Counted from the stretch's first letter, positions 44,148 through 58,880 are shown. The stretch is 64,000 bases of DNA from Fremontodendron californicum (GCA_030761205.1 JAULJL010000010.1:1369001-1433000); one strand, 5' to 3'. The notes: generated by a model from the sequence alone, not told the origin. A program made the numbers and translations.

Positions 44148-46295
44148 ACAGGAAAGTAGATTCTAGTTCTAAACTGCTCGAGTGATCCAGGGTTGGATAA
44201 CAATTATGATTATATATTAAAAAAAAAAATGGGTTTCTGATGGTGAATGCACTATATAGTCTGATGGGTAAAATATTGTCAGCAGAAAAAGGAAGAAAAT
44301 TTTAGTTATTCCCATATATTCTTTCTTTCAGAGAATTGCTGACAGTTTAGAAATTCCTGAACAAAAAGAATGTTGATGGAAAATCCTCTAAGCGAGTGGG
44401 AGTTTCGTTTTCATATAATAAAAGTGGCACAAGAACAAGATAGATAAATATTATTCCTCTTTGTGTCTCTCAACATGAGAATCCGGGAAAAAGTTAAAGT
44501 TTTCTGAGCTAGGAAGTATGGGGGACAGTCTCAAATACTCGAAAACTCCCAGGCAAAGTTGCATCGATACTTTTTTGCATTGGGAAAAGGGAGATCTATG
44601 ATTTTCACAACTTAGATTTTCCTTTAATTAGGCTTCATTTGTGAGGTCTTTTCAGGGAAAGATGTGATAGAACACATGTATTAGTTTTAAAGCTGTCGAT
44701 TGTATTGAATTAACAATAGCATGAGATAGAGATAAAGAAAAGATGGAAGATATAATCATTCAATCAAAAATCTTAACCATCCGTAAGTACCAAACATGTT
44801 TAAATAAAGTTTTCTTCAATAGGTCATCCGTACCAAGAATATTCTTGTTTTCTGGATGTGAATTGAAGGAATGTTGGCTGGACAGATGAACCAATTGCAG
44901 GAAAAAGAAATAGTAATAATAAAATTTAAAAAGATGCTTTACAATAAGATCACTGCTTAGATCCAATGGAGTTTATGAAGTATGCACTAATGATTTTTTG
45001 TTCCTTGTGAAGTTATGACATATATGGAGAATATCAGACCAGACTACCTGGCCGTTCAAATATTAGATTTAAAGCATCTTCAATAGCTACTGCAAGATTC
45101 ATATATCAACTAACTCACCAAAAAAAAAAAAAGAAGAAACATAAAAGAAGAAGATTCATGTTTTAGAATGTGATTTTCGATAGAAACTCAAGAACATGCA
45201 AAGTGGTGATACTAACATATACATATATATTTCCCTAGTTCTTAGCAAAGAAATCCAGAATATGTCCCCTTCAACCCTAGACAGGAAGACCATAAGGATT
45301 CTGTCAAACTCCAAAGACAAACACATTTTCAAGTGATCCATTAGTATTTATCTTTCTTATAAACACAACAGACAGAGATAAAATATGATTGAATTCTTTT
45401 TTAATAATATTCTAATGTTGTAGCACCCTTGTTCCCTCTATTATATACAATCTATTAAATTTAGTCCCTTCATGACCCTACATGCAAAAAAATGATCAGA
45501 TATGTGGTCACTCAAAAGCCAATTATTGGGTTTGCATGCTCTCCATCTACCTAGACAATTAATACCACCAAATTCCTGCTAATTTACAAAAACTCTACAA
45601 CTAGTTTGAATATTCATGCATGTCAATACAAAATGCATATATTTCGTATCGAAACAATTGCATATTGATGCATTAGAAAGCATACATATAGCCTGCAGAT
45701 AAATATATTGGTCCAGTTAGAACTTAAACTGATTTTTCTAAAAATATAACTACAATTTTTTCCTGCAATACTGATCCTATCAAGCATACACATGGATAAA
45801 AACATTTAGGGTCATCAGGGAATAGAAACAACACGTAAATGTCTTACTTTAGGAACATATACTGATATTACATAATGGTCTGAGCACTATATATCGAATT
45901 GAATTTTCATAATGTTTCAATTGCTTAATCCAATTCCACTTTAATACAACGTGCCAGAAAGATCCTAACAGAATTTTCTGAAAAAATATTTAAGTTCCTT
46001 TATCAATTAGACCTGTCGAAGCGTCTAGCTACCCACCCGGCCCGGTAAGCCCAATCTAATTCGATTTAAGCCTTGGACAAAGTTTTTAAAGCTCAAACCC
46101 AATCCCGAGCTTATTTTTTTAATTTAAATTATAAAATATATTCAAAAAATACAAAATATATTATAAAAAAAAAAAAATCAATATTAAAACATAAAAAGGG
46201 CCTCAAAGGCTTGATGGCTGGGCCGGGCCTTCCGCAAGCAATTTTTTGACATCAATGTCAACTGAAACTAAATATCGAAGAGCAAAAGCCTGGTG

Positions 46296-46296
<1 letters not shown>

Positions 46297-46338
<42 letters not shown>
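46297..46338. repeat. (TA)n microsatellite
   Basis: About 21 uninterrupted TA units. Confidence 0.95.
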
Positions 46339-46341
<3 letters not shown>

Positions 46342-47065
46342 TTGAAAGGCATAAGAAGTTTTATTTATTAGAAGTCTAAGTACAAACTTAAACAAAAAGA
46401 TAGCACAACATAAATCTAAGAAATGCACCTGACTTAATGCTTAATTTCTTTAATGTGAAAGCAATATATTTACTATTTTCAGTGCACCAACCAAGCGTAT
46501 GGCTCCTATCTGATCCTATTACTTCATTTTATTGATGCTAGCTTTTAATTTCAACCATATAATATGTTTGGGATATTCACTCCCGACTTATAAATAAAAA
46601 AAACATTGAGAAAAAGTGGCTATCTAAGGCAAAATTTTCACTTAAACAAATTAGATATCAACATAAAATATCTAGCACAGGCTAGTAATTAACAAGATGC
46701 AATTAACATATCAGTGTCTTTATGCAGCTTCAAAATAAGCTCAAGTTCACTAATATTTTGATTCATGCAGATTTCTCATAGAGTTGTTAAATACCCTATT
46801 CCTTGTTCTAAGATCTTATATAATCCATGGCAGTTTTACTGATAAGTCTGATTGTTTGATCGATGTACTTATTCCTTTTAGGTGGAAAGCATACATATTT
46901 TGTCAGTTCTGAACAATTTCTACTTTTACAAGATTGTGATCAAGAAGTTTCCACTACTGACACTATAATTGGTACTATAAGAAAACAATAACCACAAAAA
47001 AGAAGGGGAAAAAAAAAGGAATACCAGTTTCTGCTTTATACAATTAATCGTAATTAAGTTAAAAC

Positions 47066-47248
47066 CTATGTAACCCGAACTCTTTATTTTTTCTAAAATG
47101 TTATAATTGTGTCCTATACATATTCGGACATGAGTATAAAGTATGATCTTTCAAATATATAAAAAACTTTAAAAATAAATAAACATACCCGTGTCCGTGT
47201 CGAACACATGCGCATATCCGACGCTCATCCCAAGTTCTGATAACATAA
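47066..47248. mobile_element. hAT-type MITE, family A, copy 3
   Basis: 183 bp starting CTATGTAACCCGAACTC and ending GATAACATAA, flanked by a perfect 8-bp duplication GTTAAAAC (47058-47065 and 47249-47256). The interior matches the other copies (CCGTGTCCGTGTCGAACAC, GTATGATCTTTCAAATATAT). Confidence 0.82.
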
Positions 47249-47834
47249 GTTAAAACTATAGTTAAGACTTAAAAGACTTCTGATTTATAGTTTTAATCCA
47301 AAATTAGTTAGAATATATAGTAGTTAGAGTGCATTTCTGGTAGACCTTGAGTAATTAGGGTTGAAAGTTGAAACAAAGAAAGAGAATAAGTACATAGCAG
47401 CTGGCATTATGTGCTAGCATTAAATGAAACATGTCCTAGAAAGCAAACAAATAAATTATATATTTACTTTCTTTTTTCTCTCATTGGGAAGTGAGAAGAA
47501 GAGAACAGTATAGGCTCGAAGCAAAGGTCATTAGATTAAGGAAAAGCTTCACAATGTTTTTGTTTAGTTTACACATTTCTCATTTTCCTGACTCTCCATT
47601 AGAAACAGTCTTATTAATAAGAATAATGCAGATATGAACAACACTGTAAATCTGTAATGTATGCAATAATAACAATATGTTTGTTTGTTGCAGGAAGGCA
47701 TTAAACAAAGAGCAGATGATAAGAAATATTTCCCATTTTATCAACAAATTAAGTCACATCCACGCCATGCATGTCTATTCTAATGAATAAAATGATAATG
47801 GTGATGATGATGATGATCACATGAAAATATATAA

Positions 47835-47836
<2 letters not shown>

Positions 47837-47869
<33 letters not shown>
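47837..47869. repeat. (GA)n microsatellite
   Basis: About 16 GA units; a likely polymorphic tract and a GAGA-type site downstream of the SHI-like gene. Confidence 0.9.
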
Positions 47870-47872
<3 letters not shown>

Positions 47873-48556
47873 ATTTTTATGTTTCACCTTTTGAGCTTGA
47901 ATGCTATGCTCATTGCTCTCTCGTTCATTCATTCATTCATGCATGGCTGGACCGCCCATACCGTGATAAGAAAAAAGATGTGATCTTTGTAGTTTGTCCA
48001 ACCAAAGAAGAAACCAATATTCGTCCCCTTTGAAACCGGCAAACATACGGGTAAACAGGGAAAAAGCAGCTTCCCCAGAGTTGAAAACCAACCAGAATAC
48101 GTAATGGGAATTTGGAAATTCAACCCAAAATAATAATATACTATATTTATTTATATTGTAATAAATATTTTCTCTAACAAGCAAACACTAACTCGCCACG
48201 CTACATGCTATGCAACATTTCGTAAAGAAAAAAACAGCTTTAGATTTCATTCAAGTGGGAAAATATATTGTAGAAGAAGAAAAAGATTTTATATTGATGA
48301 TTTGAGCCAAAAGCATTCAAATTTGCACAACAAGAAAAGAACAAACATCTGCCGCATTTCCTTCTCTCTTTTTTATCTTCTTTTTTTTTAAACCCTTTTA
48401 ACAACTCCCTAGCTCAATGGTGGGTATCAAATTTTGTAGTACTTCATTATCATAATGTCAAGAAAGGTGACAAGAGTAGAGAAACAAGAAAAGAAAGAAC
48501 AAGAAGAAGAAGAAGAAGAGACGTAGAAGAAATAAAGACGGTGGGGTTTGTTTTTA

Positions 48557-50153
48557 TCAAGATCTTGGATTTGGGAAAAACTGCGTACCAGCCATGAAAG
48601 TGTTGAGTGGAGTTGCATATAGAGAGGAAGGGTCTAAAAAAGCGGCGGTTGATGAAGGAGAAGCAGCTGTTACGATACCGCCACTGGCGTTAGCTGCAAT
48701 GGTAGCCGTGTTGGTGGCGGCGGCGGTGGGGCCAGCAGTGATAAGATTCAGTGGTTGAACCCCACCACCAGAAGAACTCTCACCAGCTGCTGCTGCTGCT
48801 GCCATGTTGTAGCCACTTTCAGGGCCCTGATTGTAAAGAATTCCCTTGAAAACATGCCCTCCAATGTTCACAGCCGTCTGATAAGCATACTGATAATCAG
48901 CATCTTCAATGCTACTCACTCTCACGCAACGGAACACCGCTTGAGAGTTCACTTCTGCTGGAAAGTTCCCCAGTTCTAACCCTAGAAGAGAGTAAAAAAA
49001 CAACAAAAAATGGATATATAAGTGAAAAACAAAAATGGGTTTTATATTTTTTTGTTGGTTACCTTGATTAGAAGTGGAAAACAAACAACGGAGAGGAATG
49101 CAAGCAAACACAATGGGGTTATACACAAATATCAACACGGGGAAGACAGAGAGAAAAGGACGCATAGAAAGAGGGGAAAATAGTTTCTTCCCTGTCAAAA
49201 CACTCGTCAGGATTACTAAAAAACAGTACATGTAAAAGGAAAAGATGAAAAGAAAAGCTGATGGAGATCGATTTCATTACACGCAATTGATAATATGCAC
49301 TTTGTTTTAACTTTTCTTATTTATTATTATTTTCATTGTTGTTTTGTTTTGTTTTTCCTGGACACCAGTTTCTTATCTCTTGTAGTAAAATTTGCCTCTA
49401 AATTCTTACAAAAAGAGTCGATCTTTGAGACTCTGAAATCTGATTTTTTTTTCACAGAGAGGATGCTATAAATTATATAGTTACTTAAAAGAAAAACACA
49501 CCCCAAAAAAAAAAAAAAACTGTACCTGACGCGTTTGTGGGTAAACGAGTGCAGGCAAGAGAAGAAGAGGTTGGATTCTCTCGCTGTCTTTTGGGATTCT
49601 CTCCACGAAGCTGAAGTTGCTGTTGCTGCAAAGCAGCAAGTTGTTGTTGCCTTTCACGGCGCTTGGAAGCAGAAACCCAAGTACTTTTAACATGGGTATG
49701 GCAATCAAAACCTCGGCTTTTACAACAAGTTCTACACCGCATGTGAAGACAATCTTTTTTAGCTTGATTGCCACAATCCTGGCAACTTATGCCTCCTCCT
49801 CCTCCTCCTCCTCCTCCTCCACTATTACTTGTCATCATCATGAAAGCCGATCTCGAGGAGGAATCATCAGAGAGGTTGATTGAGCTCCTGCTAGGTCCAA
49901 CTCCTAACCCAGCTGCTGATGAATAAAGATCTTGCTGTTGTTGGTCTGCTTGCGGGTTGTTGTTGCTGCTGCTGCTATTGTGGTGGCGTTGGAAAAGTTG
50001 TTGTTGTTGTTGCCATAGTTCAAAACCCTTGTAAGAAATGTCTTCATTTCTGTACCAAAACCAGCTCTCAGGTTGGATTTCCGTTGGTGGATTGTTTTGT
50101 TGATCTTGGCTGTTGCCTCCTCCTCTTCCTCCTAGTGAGAAAAACCCAGACAT
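48557..50153 (-). CDS. SHI: SHI/STY1-type transcription factor (SRS family)
   Basis: Two exons, 50153-49526 and 48981-48557, joined GT..AG in frame for 350 residues. The start MSGFFSLGG and end NTFMAGTQFFPNPRS are those of the SHI/STY1 subgroup. Between them lie Gln-rich segments, a poly-Gly run of about ten residues encoded by a CCT repeat on the plus strand (near 49792-49821), the RING-like C3HC3H finger (residues about 124-154, CQDCGNQAKKDCLHMRCRTCC), a basic KRRERQQQ stretch, and the IGGH domain (about 220-262, VFRCVRVSS...NIGGHVFKGILY). These nuclear proteins activate auxin-synthesis genes (YUCCA) and shape gynoecium, stamens and lateral roots. A long pyrimidine-rich leader lies to the right. 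Identification is firm; the exact paralogue is not. Confidence 0.94.
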
Positions 50154-53100
50154 TGTTCTTCTTCTAAACCTTTTCCAGACCTCAATTGTAACTGATAATC
50201 CATATCAGAAAAAGAAACTCCCTCTTTTGTTATTTAGAACCCAATTTTCCAAATGGGTACTCTTCCAATTCTTGTTTTTCCCCCAAGCTATTGCCAATTC
50301 TCCTCCTATTGTACCTGTTAATGGCTATGCTTGCTATCTAATAATATATTAATCTTAACCCCCCCAAATAAAAACAAAACAAGAACTGATCAAAGTGAGT
50401 AGTATTTGTTCTTGATTAGAGTAGTAAGTACTAGTATTTTTGTGTTGTTTTTTTTTGTTGGTGTTGCTGCCCCCCTCTAATTGCAAGATAAAGCTGGTTT
50501 TAGATTAAGAAAAGAGGGACACACGTCAGGTTGTGTTGGAGGAAAGGGCAGCGTTTTTATACTCTCCACTCTCTTCCTTCCAACTTTACAAAAAATCTCT
50601 CCTCTCTTCACTCTTCAAGTCTTTCTTTCTTTTCCTTGACAATTTCGTTTAGCTGCTGCTGCAGCTGGCTGGCCCGTGCCCTCTGGCCTGGCTTAACTTG
50701 CTTGTTTTTCTGGCTGTTGTTGCAAAGGGCATTTAAGAGTTAAGACACAACCCAAGAATTATAGCTCTCTTTTTCTGCCAACGCCGCCATGCCCTTTCTT
50801 CTCTCTCTTCTGCTAACCCAATTTAAGTCCCTTCCCATAACCCCATCTCTCTTTCTCTGATTTCTTGCAGGTTTTTTTTCTTTTTTTTTAAGCTCTAACT
50901 AAGCAACCCTTTCTCTCTCTCTCTATCTGATGAACAAAGCAAAACCCAAAAACAGAAAAAAGAAAAAAAATGTTTTAAGTGTAAATGAAAAGGAACTTCC
51001 CCTCCTTTTGTTCTTACTTCCTTTCTATCTATAAACAGTTGCTCGGTTTCTCTTTCATTTCACTAAAAACTGTTTTCTCTTCATTGGCTAAAGGCGGATG
51101 TCATCTCAAAATCCAATGATCAACAGCTGACATCTCCGCTTCTCATTCCCATCTAACGGTCAATTCTTCTCCACGTGTCGTCCTACCAGCCTCTTTCCCG
51201 TAAAACCCGCTACTTTTTTTTTTTTGGGTTCAAATACAATTAACAAAAATGCTTAAACTTAATTTTTACGTGTTATGTTATGACTAATTCGGTCCCTTCC
51301 CTTCCCTTCTTCTTATTCTCTTCTCTCGCCTTTTGCTTAATTAATATTAATATATTATATAAGTCCATAAAAATAATATTGCAGCTGTAAAGCAAATTCT
51401 CGTCCACTGTTTTCGGGACATCTGTCTGGCATAAGGGCATGAAAATTGAGTTTTATTATTATTTTTTAAAATATACAAATTAAAATTTAGGATTAGTTTA
51501 TTAAGGTAGAGAGATTTGGGCAGTGAAAAAGAGGGGAACAGAACACAGTGTGTGTATTTATCGAATTCTTAAAAAATATATAATAACTGTCAGTCACTCA
51601 TTCAGGTATAAATTGTGGTGTTAGAGGGGAACACTGCGCCACCCTGCCTTCCTCTCTCTTTTTTTTTTTATTTATTATTATTATCTTTTAACAATAATAA
51701 TAATATAATTCTATCAATCTAAATCTAAGTTTTCTGTAAGAAATCAAATTGTTTTTTTTTTTTTTAATTAATCAAAGAATTTTTGTAATTTGACTTTGGT
51801 GAGACCAATATTAAAAAAAATATCAAAAATTAAATGGTGAGATTTTTAGATCATTGATTCAATTGATCCAACCGATTCAATCAATTAAAATGAATTGTTC
51901 AATTAAATATATAATTTTTATATTAAATATAATAATTTGTTAATAAATATATGTGTTTGATTTAATAGTATGATCTTTAATATATAATGAAGATATTAAA
52001 TATTTAAATCTCATCACTTACAAATAATTTTTTTGATAAAAAATAATAAAATTAACAAAAATAATTTTTTTTTCGGTTCATTATATTTTTATTTTTTAAT
52101 ATTTACCAGATTAGATAGACCATCGATTTTGAATTCGATATGATTTTTTTACATTGATTTAGACCATTTTTAATTTTTTTTTAAATGATGTGATATTTTT
52201 ATTTGTCACCTAAATTATCATATTAATTATTATATTTAATATAAAAAATTTTGTTAATAAATATTTTAACAACACTTTTTAAAATTAATATATATAAAAA
52301 TATTTGTATTCAATGCATTAGAATGCATTTATGAATAATATTGTCTACGGTTATATTAAATTTAATATTATTATAAATAATGAATAATATATTAATTAAT
52401 TTTAATGTTTATAAAAGTATTCATCAGAAAAATTTTTAATACAAAAATATTATTATATATAATATGTAAATTAACTTTAAAAATATTTATAAAAAAAAAA
52501 CTCGTTAATAAAAAAATGTTAAATTTTTTATATTAATAAATGGAGAAACAAAAAATGATGATGATAAATACAATTAAGGGATCTCATTGGTTTGCAAGCC
52601 AGCACGACAAATAGGATGCTAAATTAAATTAAATTGTAATTGAATAATTATTAATTAAATTAATCAATTTTTTATTTTTTTTATCGTTAATCAAATCAAA
52701 TTAATCAATATTTAATATTAATCAGCCAAAAAAATTACAATCAATTAAACAATTAATTAAAACTAATTTAATCTCGATTAAATAATTTAATCCTAATCCA
52801 ATTATGCACGACGACAATTTTGTTTTTCTAAAATGAAATTCCGATGAGACATTACTTAGTAGTACTAGCTAGTACTAGTATAAAAGCAAAGGAAATTTAA
52901 AAAAAAAAATAATAATAATTTTGGTGGGACTTTATTAATAGGGGCGTGGTGCCCACTCGCAATTATTTTTTGGGGAAGGGAGAATTTGTGCCATGTGGGT
53001 GGGGGCACCTCTCTTATTATCTATCCACGTCATTAAGTGGGATCCATGTGATTGCTGACGCGGAATATCCTAAAAAAATACTTAACAAATAATCCCTTTT

Positions 53101-53839
53101 TTTAAATGTTAAAGTTAAAAGGAATATAATGATGTGGACTTGAGAGAATTTAATCTTTATTTTTTATTTTGTTCATTAGTTAGTTGACAAGACTATCACT
53201 AAACTAAAGTAATGAAATTTGCTATCAAAAATTATGTTAAACATAAAAACTTGTAGTTAAAAGTTTTGGTATGTTTCAATTTGTGGTTTATAATTAATAA
53301 TTAATAAATGAAAAATTAATTATAGCTTTCATGAAATAAAATTTAATTGTTAGTGAAGGATAGAAATTTTACCTTTATATATAATATCAAACTAGAATAT
53401 TACTAAATTACATTTTTTTTAAGTAGAATATTTGTAAACCTTGTTAACATAAACTTTTTTTATAATATACAAAATGAGATCAACTATATTTGTAATATAT
53501 ATGGATTTATTAGTTCAATTATTGACTGAAATTTGTTTTTTTTTCTCTCTTGAAAGATTTTTTTATTATATTAAAGAACGAAGTGACGAGGCGTTTTATG
53601 TTTGTTTTTTGTTTGATGAAATGAATATATATGATCGATAAAAGTTATTTTATATGAGTAACTTCAAAGAACAATAATAATAAAATTGAATTTTCTGATA
53701 TATGAGAAACTTTATTGTAGCTTATGCTACTAATACATGGTTGTCCAAAAAATTCTAGTTGCAGCTTGATATTATTGTCATGAAAAAAGTATGGTTTTGA
53801 CCCTCAATTACTGAAAATAAGTATTGCATTTGTTATGAG

Positions 53840-53997
53840 TAGATTTGTTCATGAGTCGGATCGAGTTGCGGTCCGATTTTTTTTAAAATTCTTTGCTCAG
53901 GTTTCGTTATGAGTCGGGCCGGGCCGGTTCGGAACAAAAATATCCTGTCCAGACCCGATCCAATACGGGTCGGACTATCCGACCATGAGCAAGTCTA
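53840..53997. mobile_element. hAT-type MITE, family B, copy 1
   Basis: 158 bp with inverted ends TAGATTTGTTCATGAGTCGGA and TCCGACCATGAGCAAGTCTA, flanked by a perfect 8-bp duplication GTTATGAG (53832-53839 and 53998-54005). The centre is unusually GC-rich for the region (GTCGGGCCGGGCCGGTTCGG). Confidence 0.85.
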
Positions 53998-55968
53998 GTT
54001 ATGAGTACTTGAAAGGAGGTAATATTCGGATTCTTAATATAAATACTGTATCGAAGTCTTTGTTTCGTGAGCACACGTATTGTAATTTGGTATTGCATTG
54101 AAAATGTATAGTAATAGAAATTTAGAAATGAGATTACACTTTCATATTATGCATAATTGCAAACTTGGTATATTTATGAGGAAATGGTGGTGTCATTACT
54201 GTATATAATAATGCAACATTTTGTTCAATCTTGCTAAGTTTTTATTTTGATAATTAAGAATCATGCTAAGTTTTAATTGTATAATTTGTTATTTTTGGAT
54301 GATTGTGAAAAGTGTAAGTTTTAGTGCGGAAAATATGATGCAATCCATAATATAGGTAGAGCTATATCGGGTCAAGTTTGGATAGTAAAAAAAAATTACT
54401 TACTCAAGGGTTGGGTCGATATGTTAGATTAAAAAATATATATTTTACTGTTCAAAATATATTTTTATATTAATATTTTATAATTAAATTTAAATATAAA
54501 TATTTTTAATTAATTAAATAATAATTCACGTTGAATAGAATTAGACCTAAAATATAATGTTCGAACCTAAATATAAACCCTTATAAAAGAATTTCAAGGA
54601 TTCATAATGAAATATTTTTAAATTTCAATTCCTTAGTAAATTTGTTCCCTATATTTGAATATCGAAACAAAAGATTTGATATAATCATTTTGCTTTACCA
54701 AATTCTATAAATAAGCTCTTGTCATAATTAATTTGCTTTTCTCAAATTTTAAAAATATAAACTAGAAAAAGATTTATCTCCTCTTCAACAAGAACTTAAA
54801 GAAGAAAAGATAAATAAATAATAAAAAAAAACGATGGAATGAAGATTGAAGCCCTAGCAAAAAATAAAATAAAATTTGAAGGATGGATTCTCAGTTAGAT
54901 CTATTCAAGAGTTGGGTTATTTGACAGATTTAATTATATTAGATTGGATCTGGATAATTTTTTTAAATTTAGACTGATTCGGCCTAACCCGAATTACTAT
55001 TTATTAAAAAAAATATTTTTATTTAAATTTAATTATAAATATTAATATAAAAATATTTTTAAATATTTTAATTTTATTTTAAATAATAATATGAACTTTC
55101 GAATCGGTCTTACTCGATTCATGAACAGTTAACCTCATCTTACCCTGCTCCATGATCAGGCCAAATCACATTTTTTTTGCTAAGCTACTACTAGTAGTAG
55201 TAATAGATCATCACTTATTGTTTTTTTTTTTTTTTCTTTTTTTTTTTTTCTGATGATCAGCGAAAAAAGAAAGTGTTTTCTATATAAGTATAGGCTGGTC
55301 CTCTTTCAATTTTTTTTTTTTAAATTAATTCATGGATAAATAATAGCTCAATACTATAGTCGTAGTCGTAATAATCAAACTGGCAAAAGGCAAAAGGCCA
55401 AGTCATGGGTATGGGTCACATTAGTCGGTTTCATGTACATGAACTTAATTTGTTTTACTACCTGAAACTGATAATATGTCTGCAATTTTTGAAGGTTGCT
55501 TCATCTATCACATTCGTGATTGATTGGATTAGATTGGATTGGATTGATCCTTCTTTTTTATAAAAAAATTATTATAAAAACCATATTTGTCCCAATATAA
55601 ATTAAATATGCATTGGTCAACCTTCAGCTATCCCTGGATTTATTGGATGCAATTTATTTTGTTTTGTATCTGATAAGTGATAGTTTTTGAAAGAGGGTTT
55701 CTGCTTGTAAAATTAAAGGACAACATACTTGGGAAAAATAGGCCAAACCCTTCATATTGTTGTGGCACCAAACCCTAATTTTATAATTGTTTTGGTCAAT
55801 TTTGAATTCTCTTATTATTGACTTTAGTTAAGTTTAGTTTTTAGATATGTAAAGCAAAAAAAAAAAAAAAAGAAGAGTAATTTTGATTGATGAATTGCTT
55901 ATCAGTTTGAAAAGTTAGGTTAATAAGTGGAAGACAAAAGTTCAATTTTATCCCCTCACTCTATGAAA

Positions 55969-56263
55969 TAGACCTGCTCATGGCTCAATCGGATCACTTT
56001 CAAATTTTTTTCATCTTACTCAGGTTTGACTCGTCTGTTTATATTACTGTTCATCTAATATTAAAAAAATTAAAAATTATTTTTATATTAATTTTTTATA
56101 TTTTTATAATTAAATTTAAATTAAAAATTATTTTTTTATTATTTAAATAATGATTTGGGACGGGCTGAATCAATTCAGATCACTAAAAATCTTGTCTAGA
56201 CTTGACACAATACGGATTGAATTTATCAAACCGAACGAATTATCTAATCTTTGAATAGGTCTA
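55969..56263. mobile_element. hAT-type MITE, family B, copy 2
   Basis: 295 bp from TAGACCTGCTCATGGCTC to GAATAGGTCTA, flanked by CTATGAAA (55961-55968) and CTATTAAA (56264-56271), an 8-bp duplication with one mismatch. More diverged and longer than copy 1. Confidence 0.7.
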
Positions 56264-58474
56264 CTATTAAAGATTCACAAACTAAATTATAGTGGAAGGA
56301 AAAAGGTGTACTAGAATGAGGGACTTAAGTGCACTTAATTTACGTAATCATCTTTAAAAAAAATATATTTAATAAATTTAACATTTAAATTCTTTTGCTC
56401 GTCTTTAAATTTGCAACATTTAAAAAAAAAAAAATTATTATTCTAATCCTAGCTCACTCGCATAAAAATTATTATGCTTTACGTAAAAAGCATATTGTTC
56501 CCCTATAATTCAATGATATTTTGATTTAAAAGTAAAATCTTTGATCTAAATCAAAACTTAATTAAGTAAATTCTTAATATCTCATGCTAATAAAATATTA
56601 ACATGATTTAATTTAGATATAATAATTCGTGTATTTAAATCATATTCATATTATTTTTACATGTTATAATTATGTTTAAGGTATTATATATTTATATAAA
56701 TTTTGATACGCTAATAATTTGTGTTATATAAATTTTGACACGTTAATATATTCGTGTCGCGTTCGTGTTATTTTTTCGTATCATGTCATATTTTTTATCG
56801 TAATTTAATTATTTTTATCGTATTATATAACTGAATCGTGTTTAAAATTATCATATCTAACTTAATTCTAAGCTAGCAGTAAAATTATTACTATTATTAT
56901 AATATATGACAAATAAAATAATGAAGAGGCTTGTTTGATCATGGTAGTGAGAAAAGGCAAAAGTTTAAAAACATGGAATTGAGCATTTTTTTTTTTTTTT
57001 TGGTTTCATTTTGTTAACTGAGTCAGAATATAAGAATCTGAATTGTTAGGGTTTATTGTTGGAAGTAAAGTGTGACTATCACTTAATTATTCAACAATTT
57101 GGTATCTATTTTTTTTTATATATATAAAATATCTAATTAAGATTATGATTATGATTTTTAAGTTTTAAGTTTTAAATTATAATTATTTTTTAATCAGATC
57201 AAATCGGATCAAATCCGAATAATAAAAAAAATTAAAAATTTTCTAATTAACTGAGGAATTAATGTAAACCATTTACTAGTCTTAGTTAACGAGATAGCAA
57301 ATGGATATATAGTTAAAAACCAAAAATAAAAAAATGGATATATAGTTGTAAGCCACAGCCATCAATTAACATTTTGAGAAAAAAGAATTAAAAGCAAAAA
57401 TTGACAAGAAAAATCAAGGCTCAACTAGTGTTAGTGTAGTAGTGGCTGTCAAAAACATGCAATCTCCATTTACAGAATTGACCCCCAATAACTCCACAGT
57501 TAAGATCATGTCCTTGTCAACTTTTCACAAACGTTTTTATTTTAATATATATTTAACAATTAAAATATTTTTATATTGAATAAATAATTAAATATTTTTA
57601 ATTTATTTAAAATTAAAAAAAATAAAATACAATAATTTAATTTATTAAATATAAATCGTATAAAAATATATTTAAATATGTAAAATTAATTTAATTTTAT
57701 ATTAAAATAAATAAATCTCTTCTTTTATATGTTTTATATATATTTATCATTGAACAAAATGTTTATACGTATATTTAATACTTTTTTTTTCTTTTTGAGT
57801 GGTAAAGGTAAAACATTTTAAACATATGAAATTGTTAAATATCTAATACATAATTAGGTAGCTATAAATATAATTAATTACCACTTCTATACTTTTGCTA
57901 TTTAATATTATTTTTTAACATAAGTGAGAAAATTTTATTTTTAATATAATTGATAATATATTTTTTTTAATTTTATAAATAAAATTAAAAAATTGTCACA
58001 TATTAATTTTTTATTTTTAATATAGCGTATGATCATTTTATTAACTTCATTTATAAAATTTAAAAAACATTTTTATCAATATATAAAGTATATTATAATT
58101 ATATATAGCACCTTTATTTCAACATTGAAATCGGCTGATATATATATATATATATAATTATATATAATATATGCATGAAAAAATTTTGGTGCAGCAATGT
58201 CAACGATTAAATTTATTGATTCATGACCATAAAAAAGAAAAAAAAAATTAAAGTAGTAAAAGAAGGATCTGATTCAAAATGCACTGAATACAGAAACAGG
58301 GAAAGCAAACTAAGAAGGGAAATAATTATTTTCTTTTCTTTCTTTTTTTCTTTGTAGCAGGGTTTGGTTGGGATATAAATTCAATTTATAATATAGAAAA
58401 AAGTAGGAAAAAAAAAAGAAAGAAAGAGGAGCGAAATGGTTTGTTTCACAAGAAAGACACCTAAAAGGGATCGT

Positions 58475-58492
58475 GGGGGGGGGGGGGGGGGG
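58475..58492 (+). repeat. Poly-G tract (18 G)
   Basis: Eighteen consecutive G, preceded by ATCGT. Capable of G-quadruplex formation; assembled length is doubtful for any homopolymer of this size. Confidence 0.9.
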
Positions 58493-58880
58493 TGTGCAGC
58501 AAGAACACTGAGAAGATGAAGCTTCTCTTCTTTGGCAGGCTGTCCACAGCCACGCGCTTTTAAGCTGGCAAAAGAGTTAACCAATTTAGTGCTAAAAATG
58601 GGATGAATTGAAAAGATGATTTTTATTTTTTAAGTTTTCTTGGGGTTTGGGTGAGGGAAAAAAGAGAGAGAAAGAGAAGTGAATGATGTGTGCGAGTCCC
58701 AATAATTGTGTACCTCTCCTTCTTCCTCTCACTCTCACTCTGTCTGTCATTCTCGAGCCCTGTGCTTGTTCCCATGGTTGACTACCTTAGCCTTATTTTA
58801 TAGTATTTTCAACAGTCTGAGAGAAAGAAAAATAGAGAGAGAGAGAAGGAAATTAACTTTTATGTATGTAGTCAGTCATA

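Larger units (their letters stand above)
44148..48556. other. Intergenic, no gene recognised
   Basis: A/T-rich. It contains (TA)n at 46297-46338, a GC-richer degenerate MITE-B relative at about 46007-46250, MITE-A copy 3 (47066-47248) and a (GA)n tract at 47837-47869. 48200-48556 is the probable 3' UTR and downstream region of the SHI-like gene. Confidence 0.5.
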
